A DNA stretch of 27,988 nt. It comes from Lentisphaeraceae bacterium. GTDB taxonomy: Bacteria > Verrucomicrobiota > Kiritimatiellia > RFP12 > UBA1067. The stretch's first letter is position 1; every line of letters begins with the position of its first letter. Of this stretch, positions 6,484 to 13,465 are shown piece by piece. Location: contig SFPL01000006.1 of NCBI GenBank assembly GCA_004551905.1, positions 1 to 27,988 of the forward strand. Direction: 5' to 3'. The notes beneath the pieces are model-generated. The model made no database searches. It saw nothing but the letters and a program-made list of their open reading frames with translations, and was not told where the DNA came from. The translations under genes were made by a program, and so were the position numbers.

Positions 6484-7491
6484 CTACAGCGACGCGCGGT
6501 CGCAGAGGGCGGAGACGAGCAGCGCCTTGATCGTGTGCATGCGGTTCTCGGACTCGTCGAAGACCTTCGAGTACTTCGATTCAAACACTTCGTCGGTCAC
6601 CTCCAGCGCGCCGCACTCCTTCGTCACCTCTGTCTCGAAGTCGTGGAAGGCCGGCAGGCAGTGGAGGAACATGAGCCGCCCGTCAAGGTTGCCCGTGGCA
6701 CGCATGAGGTCCATGTTGATCTGGTAGGGCCGGAGCAGCTTGATGCGCTCGACCGTCTTCGCCTCCTCGCCCATCGACACCCAGACGTCGGTGTAGAGGA
6801 CGTTCGCGCCCTTCACGCCCTTGGCGGGGTCGTCGAAGACGCGGATGTCCACGCCGTTGCGCTTCGCCACCTCCTCGGCCTCGGCGAGCACCTTCTCGTC
6901 CGGCCTCAGCTCGCTCGGACAGCAGCAGACGTACCTCACGCCGCACTTGGCGCAGCCCATCATCAGCGAGTTGGCGACGTTGTTGCGGCCGTCGCCGACG
7001 TAGGCGATGCAAGTGTTGGCGTCCAGGGAGCCGAAGGTCTCGCGCACGGTGAGGAGATCCGCGAATATCTGGGTCGGGTGGTAGTCGTCGGTAAGTCCGT
7101 TCCAGACCGGGACGCCGGAGTACTTCGCCAGCGCCTCGCAGTCCGCCTGGCGGAAGCCGCGGAAGAGGATGCCGTCGTAGATGCGCCCGAGGACTCGCGC
7201 GGTGTCCTTGACCGACTCCTTCTTGCCGAAGTGGATGTCAGGGCGGGTCAGGTACTCGCCGTTGCCGCCCTCGTCCCTGACCGCGATCAGGGTGGAGTTG
7301 CGCGTCCGCGTGGAGCTCTTCTCGAAGATGAGCGCGATGTTGCGGCGCCGCAGCAGGTCGCCGCGCACGCCGGCGGCGCGCCGGGCCTTGAGCTGGGCGG
7401 CGAGGTCGATGAGGTTTACCATCTCCTCGTCGGTGAACGAGGCGAGGCGGAGCATCGAGCGCCCCTTGAGCGAATCCATCCAGGTAAGCAT
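6484..7491 (-). CDS. argF: Ornithine carbamoyltransferase
   Basis: Transfers carbamoyl from carbamoyl phosphate to ornithine, giving citrulline (arginine synthesis, or the reverse in arginine breakdown). The length of 335 aa is typical. Signatures are the carbamoyl-phosphate loop SSTRTR (59-64), KESVKDTARVLGRIYDG, the HPTQ motif (138-141), DGRNN (167-171), and the ornithine and catalytic loop HCLPAFHD (277-284). Two places differ from common OTCs: after STRTR it reads NSTLIAVRDEGGN where most have an FE-A-DQGA pattern, and GHKES is GKKES. No carbamate kinase or arginine deiminase is adjacent, so direction is undecided. The ATG follows the SurA-like stop by one base (TGACATG), so translation is probably coupled. 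Confidence 0.93.
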   Translation of the reverse strand: MLTWMDSLKGRSMLRLASFTDEEMVNLIDLAAQLKARRAAGVRGDLLRRRNIALIFEKSSTRTRNSTLIAVRDEGGNGEYLTRPDIHFGKKESVKDTARVLGRIYDGILFRGFRQADCEALAKYSGVPVWNGLTDDYHPTQIFADLLTVRETFGSLDANTCIAYVGDGRNNVANSLMMGCAKCGVRYVCCCPSELRPDEKVLAEAEEVAKRNGVDIRVFDDPAKGVKGANVLYTDVWVSMGEEAKTVERIKLLRPYQINMDLMRATGNLDGRLMFLHCLPAFHDFETEVTKECGALEVTDEVFESKYSKVFDESENRMHTIKALLVSALCDRASL

Positions 7492-7492
7492 G

Positions 7493-8377
7493 TCAGTAGA
7501 CCTTGATGTAGGTTTCGGCGCGGAGGCGCTCGATCCAGTTGCGGTACGCCTTCATAGCGACGGCCTGGCGCACGTTCTCCTCCACGTCGGCGTACGCCTC
7601 GGCGAAGGTGCGGGAGCGGCCTGGCGTCTCGTCGTCCTTGCGCAGGAGGAAACTCCAGCCGTCCAGCTCGATCCAGTGGCTGATGGTACCCTTGGGCATC
7701 TTGGCGATCTCGTCGCAGATCTCCTTCTTGAAGACGTCGGCGGGGGTGACGTCCTTCCACACTCCGCCTTCCACGGCGTGGCTGTCGGCGCTGTACCGGC
7801 GGGCAACGTCGGCGAAAGAGTTGGTGGCGATCGCGGCGGACACCTCGTCGCGCTTCGCAGCGTCCTCGGGCTTGAGCAGGATCACCGACACCGTGACCTT
7901 GGGCGGGGTGGAGTACTTCTCGGGGTGGGCGTTGAACTCCTCGCGCATCGCGGCGGGGCTGGCGGTGGCGTTCTTGTCCACCACATTCCAGCGCATCGCC
8001 TGGATGATCATGTCCTCGCGCATCCGTGCGTGCCACTCCGGGTAGGACACCTTCTGCTTCGCGAGCGACTCCATGAGCTTGTTGCGGTCGCCGCCGAAGG
8101 CGCGGTCGACGATGTCGCGTATGCGGTTCTCGACGATCCAGTCCTGCATCGACATCTTCGCCTCGGACGCGGCGCGGAGGATCAGCTTGCGGTCGATCAT
8201 CCCCGCGCGCACCTCGTCGTAGCTGGAGGCCGGCGCGCGCAGGCGCTGCATCTCCATCGCCACGTCGCTCTTGAGGATCGTCTCCGTGCCGACCCGGGCG
8301 GCGATGCCGTCCACCTCCACCGCGCCGACCGCGAGTGCGCCCGCGATCGCGGACAGGGCGAACGACGCCGTCTTCAT
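7493..8377 (-). CDS. SurA-like periplasmic peptidyl-prolyl isomerase / chaperone
   Basis: 294 residues. The N-terminus MKTASFALSAIAGALAVGAV is a Sec signal peptide, so the protein is exported. Residues about 20-160 match a SurA_N chaperone module (VDGIAARVGTETILKSDV, MIDRKLILRAA). Residues about 170-255 form a parvulin-type PpiC domain (VTVSVILLKPEDAAKRDEV, FADVARRYSADS, GGVWKDV). It would help outer-membrane proteins fold in the periplasm, fitting the bamA block elsewhere in the window. It has one parvulin domain where E. coli SurA has two. I prefer the start at 8377, preceded by GGTGGAAG; an in-frame ATG at 8401 overlapping the hexokinase stop (TGATG) is possible. Confidence 0.85.
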   Translation of the reverse strand: MKTASFALSAIAGALAVGAVEVDGIAARVGTETILKSDVAMEMQRLRAPASSYDEVRAGMIDRKLILRAASEAKMSMQDWIVENRIRDIVDRAFGGDRNKLMESLAKQKVSYPEWHARMREDMIIQAMRWNVVDKNATASPAAMREEFNAHPEKYSTPPKVTVSVILLKPEDAAKRDEVSAAIATNSFADVARRYSADSHAVEGGVWKDVTPADVFKKEICDEIAKMPKGTISHWIELDGWSFLLRKDDETPGRSRTFAEAYADVEENVRQAVAMKAYRNWIERLRAETYIKVY

Positions 8378-8400
8378 GGCTTCCACCGGTTTCCTCCGCA

Positions 8401-9681
8401 TCAGAGCATCGCGGCGATGCCGGCGCCGACCATCGGCGCGTCGTCGACCTGCGGGGTGATCTCGTAGTGGATGTTGCGGCGCTTGACGAGCATGTCGTCG
8501 AGCTCCTTCACCACGGTCTGGGCGAACGGAATCGCCTTGGTCTTGTAGTAGGTGGACCCGTCGATGTTGATCGCAGCCGGTGCGGAGGCGTCGGCCCCCC
8601 CGCCGGACTTGATCACGAACGCCGCAAGCTGCACCGCGGTGAGCACCGCCGCGCGCTCGAAGACCGGCAGCGTCAGCCGGCGGGCCATCTTCGCCTCGTC
8701 GGCGTCGGCGAAGACGCAGAAGAGCGGGTTCGGCCGCGTATCGCGGAAGTTTGCGCAGAACTCGCTCAGGTCGCGCGTCTCGAGCGAGCCGAGGCCGGCG
8801 ACGGCGTTGGCGGCCTTGGGCAGGAAGCCCTCCTTCGCCGCGGCCTTGAGGATCTCGAGCCCAACGCCGCCGAGGTAGCCGCCCGCGATCATCTTCTCGT
8901 AGAGGCCGTGGCCGGGGTTGCCGGTCTTGGCGTCCGCCGCGAGGTCGAACTTCGAGCGCGGCGCCTTGTCGAACGCGCCCGACTCGGCGTTGATGATCAT
9001 CGAGCCGCCGGCAGGCAGGCCGGGAAGCTTGGTGATGTTCTCGTTCTTCTCGACGTAGGCCGTGTTGGTGCCGGTGCCGAGGATGAAGCCGATGTAGGAG
9101 GAGTATGTCTTGTCGCCCTCGGTCGCCTTGGCAGCGAGCAGGGTGGCGACCGTGTCGTTGACAACGGCGATGGACTTGCCGCCGGTGCGCTTGAGGAGCT
9201 CCGCGCCGACGTTCTGGCCGACGATCCCCGGCGCGTCCACATTCTTCGTCCAGCGCAGCAGCTTCGCGTCCAGGTCTGGCGTGGACTCGGCCGGATAGGA
9301 GAAGCACCAGCCGACCTTCTCGACCGTCGCCTTGCCGTCGAGGCGCTTGATCTCCTTCGCGAAGGCGTCGTAGAACTCGTCCTCGCCGACCTGGCCGTTG
9401 ATGCCGGGCATCGGCTGGTTCTGCCTCTCCTCCACCTTCGGCGGGATGGTCACGACGCCGCCGCGGAAGTTGGTTCCGCCCGCGTCGAGCACGATCGCCT
9501 TCGACCCCTGCGGGATGCGGCCGTCGACGCCGATGTAGGCCGGGATCATCAGCAGGGACGACTTCTCGCCCTTAAGGCCCTTCTCCATCTCAGAGAGGAG
9601 CGAGGCGATGAGCGCCTGGCGGTCCAGCTCGGCCGCCGTCACGAAGCCGTTGTCGGCAAGAAACTCTTCCGGTGTCTTCAT
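8401..9681 (-). CDS. Hexokinase (eukaryote-type family)
   Basis: 426-residue ATP-dependent hexose kinase of the classical hexokinase family, not the bacterial ROK or Glk families. Phosphate 1 is AIVLDAGGTNFRG (62-74); the sugar-binding loop region is GWCFSYPAES; the catalytic Asp region is AVVNDTVATLLAAK; phosphate 2 is GFILGTGTNTAYVE; adenosine-binding is INIDGSTYYKT near the C-terminus. It phosphorylates glucose or mannose, feeding glycolysis, and would fit use of mannose released by the GH92 enzyme (inference). The ATG follows GGAGG at ideal spacing and a strong promoter. It is first in a unit continuing into the SurA-like gene and argF. Its stop overlaps the alternative start of the next gene. 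Confidence 0.93.
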   Translation of the reverse strand: MKTPEEFLADNGFVTAAELDRQALIASLLSEMEKGLKGEKSSLLMIPAYIGVDGRIPQGSKAIVLDAGGTNFRGGVVTIPPKVEERQNQPMPGINGQVGEDEFYDAFAKEIKRLDGKATVEKVGWCFSYPAESTPDLDAKLLRWTKNVDAPGIVGQNVGAELLKRTGGKSIAVVNDTVATLLAAKATEGDKTYSSYIGFILGTGTNTAYVEKNENITKLPGLPAGGSMIINAESGAFDKAPRSKFDLAADAKTGNPGHGLYEKMIAGGYLGGVGLEILKAAAKEGFLPKAANAVAGLGSLETRDLSEFCANFRDTRPNPLFCVFADADEAKMARRLTLPVFERAAVLTAVQLAAFVIKSGGGADASAPAAINIDGSTYYKTKAIPFAQTVVKELDDMLVKRRNIHYEITPQVDDAPMVGAGIAAML

Positions 9682-9705
9682 TTGGAATCCTCCTTTGTTT
9701 CGGGA

Positions 9706-9735
9706 ATTATACCAAAATACCTCTGTCCAAGGCAA
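9706..9735 (-). promoter_or_regulatory. Promoter of the hexokinase operon
   Basis: On the minus strand: -35 TTGCCT (9735-9730), an 18-base spacer, then -10 TATAAT (9711-9706) with the extended -10 TG. The predicted start near 9699 leaves a short leader with GGAGG before the ATG at 9681. It lies just beyond the permease stop codon. Confidence 0.75.
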
Positions 9736-9746
9736 CCGCGTCCGGA

Positions 9747-10778
9747 TCAGGCGCCAGCCTTGATGAGCACGGCAAGGCCGGCCACGAAGAGGACGAACAT
9801 CGCGAGGTTGAGGTACGCCGACTTCTTCGGCGCGCCCGCGAACTCCCTCCACACCAGGATGCCCCAGAGCGCCGAGACGAGCGTCGCGCCCTGGCCGAGG
9901 GCGTAGGCGATCGCCGGCGATGCCGCGCCCGCGGTGACGAACGAGAGGAGCGTGCCGAGGCCCCAGATGGTGCCGCCGAGCATGCCCACGAGGTGCGTCG
10001 CCGGCGAACCGGCGAAATAGCGCCTGATTCCGTCGCGGATCGGCTCGCCCTGCACCGGATGGCGCATCGCGATGGTGTTCCAGAGGAAGTTCGAGACGAA
10101 GATGCCGGCCGCGAAGACGAAGAACGCAGTGTAGGCGGTCATCTTGCCCGCCGCCGGCGCCGGGTTCGCGAAGGCGTTGTCGATCACCTTGTTGACGAGC
10201 GGCGAGAACCACATCATCAGGAGGCCGGCGACGGCCGCGAGCGCCAGGCCGCGGGCGGTCTTGGAGGACTGACCGCCCTCTGCAGCGCCGGACGACTTCG
10301 CCTTGAACGCCATCGCGTTGCAGACGATGGAGACGACGATGAGCGCCAGGCCCGCGACGATGAGCCCGAGCGGCTTGCCCGCCGGGTTGAAGTAGTAGTT
10401 GAACACCGTGCCACCCACGAGCGCAAGGCCCACGCCGACCGGAAACGCGACGGACATCCCCGCCACCGCGATCGACGCCGAGAGGAGGATGTTCGAGAGG
10501 TTGAAAACGATGCCCGCCGCGAGCGGCCAGAGCCACGCGGACCCGAAACTCGACTTCAGATTGGCGACGAAGCCCCATTCCGGATGCTCGCCGATGCTGC
10601 CGAGCGTGAGCCCGGCGACGAGCGCGAAGAGCAGAAGGCCGATCACGTAGTCCCAGTAGAACAGCTCGTACCGCCAGCTTTTACCCACCAGCTTCTGGGT
10701 GTTGCCCCAGCTGCCCCAGCAGAACATGCAAACAACGCAGAGCGCCACCGCGAAAGTGTAGTCGGATACATAGAACAT
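9747..10778 (-). CDS. GRP/ureide-permease-like transporter (DMT superfamily)
   Basis: 343-residue inner-membrane protein with about ten hydrophobic helices in two repeated halves. The motif MFCWGSWGNTQKL near the N-terminus followed by ELFYWDYVIG is typical of the glucose/ribose-porter and ureide-permease branch of the drug/metabolite superfamily. It likely imports a sugar, nucleoside or ureide by proton symport. SPATHLVGMLGGTIWGLG and AIAYALGQGATLVSALWG near the C-terminus carry the paired Gly-rich helices of this fold. AAGGACC precedes the ATG. The gene follows a broken ribokinase and a NahK-like kinase; in related genomes such permeases often sit beside sugar kinases, suggesting a pentose/nucleoside or hexosamine substrate. 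The substrate is an inference. Confidence 0.85.
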   Translation of the reverse strand: MFYVSDYTFAVALCVVCMFCWGSWGNTQKLVGKSWRYELFYWDYVIGLLLFALVAGLTLGSIGEHPEWGFVANLKSSFGSAWLWPLAAGIVFNLSNILLSASIAVAGMSVAFPVGVGLALVGGTVFNYYFNPAGKPLGLIVAGLALIVVSIVCNAMAFKAKSSGAAEGGQSSKTARGLALAAVAGLLMMWFSPLVNKVIDNAFANPAPAAGKMTAYTAFFVFAAGIFVSNFLWNTIAMRHPVQGEPIRDGIRRYFAGSPATHLVGMLGGTIWGLGTLLSFVTAGAASPAIAYALGQGATLVSALWGILVWREFAGAPKKSAYLNLAMFVLFVAGLAVLIKAGA

Positions 10779-10828
10779 TTTGAGGTCCTTTCTTGTCTTG
10801 TTGTTGGTTTTTGCTTAAAGTTATCTGA

Positions 10829-10972
10829 CCTCGCGACGGCCTGGTTGGCGCCCTTGCCGCCCGGGTTCATCATGAACCTGCCGCCGCTGATGGTCTCGCC
10901 CGGTGCCGGGAGCATTCGGTCGGCGATCAACATGTCGGTGTTGGTCGAGCCGAGCACGAATATCTCCTTCAC
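10829..10972 (-). pseudogene. Truncated ribokinase (PfkB family), first 48 codons only
   Basis: The GTG at 10972 overlaps the upstream kinase stop (GTGA). It begins a PfkB-family ribokinase: IFVLGSTNTDMLIADRMLPA, then PGETISGGRFMMNPGGKGAN, then QAVA. That is the N-terminal strand and the substrate-binding GGKGAN loop of a protein normally about 300 aa long. After QAVAR the sequence becomes unrelated (SDNFKQKPTTRQ), and the frame runs on without homology to a stop at 10643 inside the permease gene. The catalytic GAGD motif and ATP site are missing, so it cannot be active. A clean deletion of roughly 0.7-0.8 kb between ribokinase and permease is the simplest explanation. Confidence 0.85.
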
Positions 10973-12003
10973 TTCCCGAACTTCCTCACAATTTCCTCGT
11001 ACTCCGCGGCCTGAGCCTCCATGGACTCGACCATCTTCAGCTGCGTGCGGCATCGGACGAGGTTGTGGTCGTCGTAGGCGGTGTGGAAATAGGTGTCGCC
11101 GGCGAGATAGTCGGTGAGGAAGCGGATGCCGATCGTGAGCGTGATCAGTCGGCCGGAGAACGCCAGGTTCTCCCGCTCCGCCTCGGTGAGGAACTTCGCC
11201 TTCGGCAGGTACCCGGCGACAAGCGCCTCAAAGTATTCCTTCTTCGAGTAGACCTTTGAGAGGTCCTTCTCGTCCTCCGCCGCCGCGGCGGACGAGGTGC
11301 GCACCATGTCGCCGAAGTCGTAGAGCGCCGAGCCAGGCATGGTGGTGTCGAGGTCGATGACAACCGTCGAACCGTCCGGCGCCATCATCACGTTGTTGAT
11401 CTTGGTGTCGTTGTGGGTGATGCGCTCGGGGATCTCGCCCGCGGCCATCATCTTCACAATCTTCGCCGCGTCACCGCGGCGCGCGTCGATAAACGCCAGC
11501 TCCTTGGCGACCGAAGCTCGGCGCCCCTTCACGTCTGCGGCGGCGGCCTCGTCCAGGAGCCGCAGGCGGTCCACGGTGTCGTGGAAACGCGGGATCACCG
11601 CCTTGAGCGGCGGCGCGGGCAGGTCGGCGAGGTCGTTCTGGAAGGACGCGAAGGCGCCGGCCGCGATCGCCGCGTCCTTCGGATTGGTGATGAGGTCGAC
11701 CGAGGCGTAGCCCTCGAGGAAGCGGTAGACGCGCCACGGGTTCTCGTAGCCGACGACCTCGAGCGTCTTCACTCCCTTGGCCTTCAGATGGGCTGTCACG
11801 CGCAGGATGTTCTCCTTGAGGACGTCCTTGTCGAAGATGTCGGTGACGCGCTGGAGGATGTACCGCGCCCCTCCGGCGGTCTCCACCTTGAACGTGTCGT
11901 TGATGTGCCCCGAGCCGTAGCGCGAGACGTCGGTCGCGTCGTTGATGCCAAAGCCGACGAGCGCCGACCTGAGCTCCTCCTGCGAGTACTGCCTGTTGGA
12001 CAT
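10969..12003 (-). CDS. Phosphotransferase, N-acetylhexosamine 1-kinase (NahK)-like
   Basis: 344-residue member of the aminoglycoside phosphotransferase/choline kinase fold. The N-lobe has YGSGHINDTFKV (nucleotide loop) and YILQRVTDIF (Lys-loop equivalent). The catalytic loop is ITHNDTKINNVM (residues 195-206). The metal motif is VVIDLDTTMPGSALYDFGD (214-232). HNDTK plus IDLDT-MPG-AYDFGD is the pattern of the NahK group, which phosphorylates GlcNAc/GalNAc at C1 for salvage. Homoserine-kinase-like relatives are possible. The context (permease, ribokinase remnant) supports sugar salvage. The start at 12003 has AAAGGAAC upstream. The stop overlaps the truncated ribokinase start by GTGA. Confidence 0.8.
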   Translation of the reverse strand: MSNRQYSQEELRSALVGFGINDATDVSRYGSGHINDTFKVETAGGARYILQRVTDIFDKDVLKENILRVTAHLKAKGVKTLEVVGYENPWRVYRFLEGYASVDLITNPKDAAIAAGAFASFQNDLADLPAPPLKAVIPRFHDTVDRLRLLDEAAAADVKGRRASVAKELAFIDARRGDAAKIVKMMAAGEIPERITHNDTKINNVMMAPDGSTVVIDLDTTMPGSALYDFGDMVRTSSAAAAEDEKDLSKVYSKKEYFEALVAGYLPKAKFLTEAERENLAFSGRLITLTIGIRFLTDYLAGDTYFHTAYDDHNLVRCRTQLKMVESMEAQAAEYEEIVRKFGK

Positions 12004-12022
12004 GTCGAGTTGTTCCTTTCCC

Positions 12023-12154
12023 TTATTTCTTGGCCTGGTGGCGATAGCGCTTGAAAAGCTGGCATTCGGTCCTGACGGACACGGCGGCCCCGCCGCAGTC
12101 GAGGATGATGTCGACGATCGCCGGCATTGGGGCGGCGAGACGGAGCGCGGTCAT
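12023..12154 (-). CDS. Small 43-residue ORF coupled to the LolD-type gene
   Basis: The ATG overlaps the LolD-type stop (ATGA), and the frame runs 43 codons to TAA, 19 bases before the NahK-like start. The product begins MTALRLAAPMPAIVDIILDC and ends in the basic KRYRHQAKK. The stretch LAAPMPAIVDIIL resembles the opening strands of biotinyl domains (APMPG-V--I), but there is no biotinylated EAMKM motif. If the resemblance is real, this is another truncated remnant. It could also be a genuine small protein or chance. The resemblance is weak and I do not assign a function. Confidence 0.35.
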   Translation of the reverse strand: MTALRLAAPMPAIVDIILDCGGAAVSVRTECQLFKRYRHQAKK

Positions 12155-12783
12155 CTGAGGACTCCTCCTTCCAGGGTAAGCACCCGGTCGCAGATCGCCG
12201 CGGCCTCGGGCGAGTGGGTCACCATCACCAGCGAAACCGAAGTGCCGGCGGAGAGGTCGGCGAGCATGCGCAGGATCTCGGACCCCGTCATCGCGTCGAG
12301 GTTGCCGGTGGGCTCGTCGGCCAGCACCAGCTCTGGGTCGGTCACCAGCGCGCGGGCGAGCGCGACGCGCTGCTGCTCGCCGCCGGAGAGCTCCGACGGC
12401 AGGTGGCGCAGGCGGTCCCCGAGCCCGACCTGCTCCAGCAGCTCTCGCGCGCGGCGGGCGCCTACCGCGCCGCCGACGAGGGCGCGCATCTTGGCGGACA
12501 TGGTGGGCAGGAGCACATTCTCGTAGACGGTGAGCTCCGGCATCAGGTGGTACTGCTGGAAGACGAAGCCGATGTTCTGCGGACGCGTCACCGAGCCGCC
12601 AGTTGGCTTCTCGAGTCCGCCGAGGATGTTGAGCAGGGTCGACTTCCCCGCGCCGCTGCGGCCGACGATCGCCACCTTCTCGCCCGGGAAGACGGAAAAG
12701 TTGACCCCCTTCAGAACCTCGATCGGCTTCTGGCCGGGAATCTTGAATGTCTTTTTCAGGTCTATCGTTCCGAGTACCACCAT
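12151..12783 (-). CDS. lolD: ABC transporter ATPase, LolD/MacB family
   Basis: 210-residue ATP-binding subunit. Walker A is GRSGAGKST, the Q-loop is FVFQQYHLMPELTVYENV, the signature is LSGGEQQRVALARAL, Walker B is LVLADEPTGNLD, and the switch His is in MVTHSPEAA. FVFQQYHLMPE-T--EN and EPTGNLD are typical of the LolD/FtsE/MacB group. LolD drives release of lipoproteins from the inner membrane to LolA. No LolC/E or other permease lies in the window, so assignment as LolD rather than a MacB-type exporter rests on family resemblance. The start at 12783 is chosen over an upstream open frame because it follows a Shine-Dalgarno (AGGGGC) and a promoter. Confidence 0.85.
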   Translation of the reverse strand: MVVLGTIDLKKTFKIPGQKPIEVLKGVNFSVFPGEKVAIVGRSGAGKSTLLNILGGLEKPTGGSVTRPQNIGFVFQQYHLMPELTVYENVLLPTMSAKMRALVGGAVGARRARELLEQVGLGDRLRHLPSELSGGEQQRVALARALVTDPELVLADEPTGNLDAMTGSEILRMLADLSAGTSVSLVMVTHSPEAAAICDRVLTLEGGVLR

Positions 12784-12814
12784 CTGCGCAGCCCCTAATT
12801 GCCTCGCTATGCGT

Positions 12815-12843
12815 AGTGTATCATACTGTTCCCGCCGGGTCAA
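12815..12843 (-). promoter_or_regulatory. Likely sigma70 promoter before lolD
   Basis: Minus strand: -35 TTGACC (12843-12838), a 17-base spacer, -10 TACACT (12820-12815). It overlaps the last codons of purN and would give a leader of about 25 nt. It suggests that lolD and the genes after it can be transcribed independently of fhs-purN. Confidence 0.5.
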
Positions 12844-13450
12844 TCCGCACCCGGCGGCCTTCGACGGAGAGCCGGCCGGCGGCGAGGAGCGCAAGCGCCT
12901 CTGGGAACGCCTTGTGCTCCTCGACCTGGATGCGCGCGTGCAGGGTCTCGGGCGTGTCGTCCTCGAGGACCGGCACCGCCTTCTGCACGATAATCGGGCC
13001 GGTGTCGGTGCCGCCGTCCACGAAGTGCACCGTCACCCCCGCCACCTTGCAGCCGTAGTCAAGCGCCTGCTTCCAGCTGTGGACGCCGGGGAACGCCGGC
13101 AGCAGCGCGGGGTGGATGTTGAGGACGCGGTTCGGGAACGCCGCCAGGAGCCCCGGCTTGACGATGCGCATAAAGCCGGCGAGGACCACCGTATCGACAC
13201 CCGCGTCCTTGAGGATCTCGATGCAGCGGTCCTCCGCCGGCCCCTCGAGCTTAGTCTTCCACGGCGCGCAGTCGAGGTACTGGCAGGGAATGCCGTGCCT
13301 CTTCGCGCGGTCGAGGATCTTCGCGTCCGGCACGTCGGCGAGCACCACCCGCACCTCAGCGTCGAGCCGTCCCGCCTCGATCTCGTCGACTATCGACTGC
13401 ATGTTCGAGCCCGAGCCCGAACCCAACACCCCGATCTTCAGCCTGCTCAT
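12821..13450 (-). CDS. purN: Phosphoribosylglycinamide formyltransferase
   Basis: 209 residues; transfers the formyl group of 10-formyl-THF to GAR in purine synthesis. The phosphate-binding start is IGVLGSGSGSNMQSI (6-20). Catalytic residues are N111 and H113 in NIHPALLPAFPG and D149 in HFVDGGTDTGPI, with H142 in the same loop. The length and order are normal. GGAGGAG precedes the ATG. It lies 15 bases after fhs, whose product makes its formyl donor, so the pair forms a direct metabolic unit. Other pur genes are not in the window. Confidence 0.96.
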   Translation of the reverse strand: MSRLKIGVLGSGSGSNMQSIVDEIEAGRLDAEVRVVLADVPDAKILDRAKRHGIPCQYLDCAPWKTKLEGPAEDRCIEILKDAGVDTVVLAGFMRIVKPGLLAAFPNRVLNIHPALLPAFPGVHSWKQALDYGCKVAGVTVHFVDGGTDTGPIIVQKAVPVLEDDTPETLHARIQVEEHKAFPEALALLAAGRLSVEGRRVRIDPAGTV

Positions 13451-13465
13451 TGCATCTCCTCCAGA

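Noticed and set aside
6358..7506. Plus-strand frame antisense to argF
   Set aside because: No family pattern, low-complexity composition, and argF motifs are clear on the other strand.
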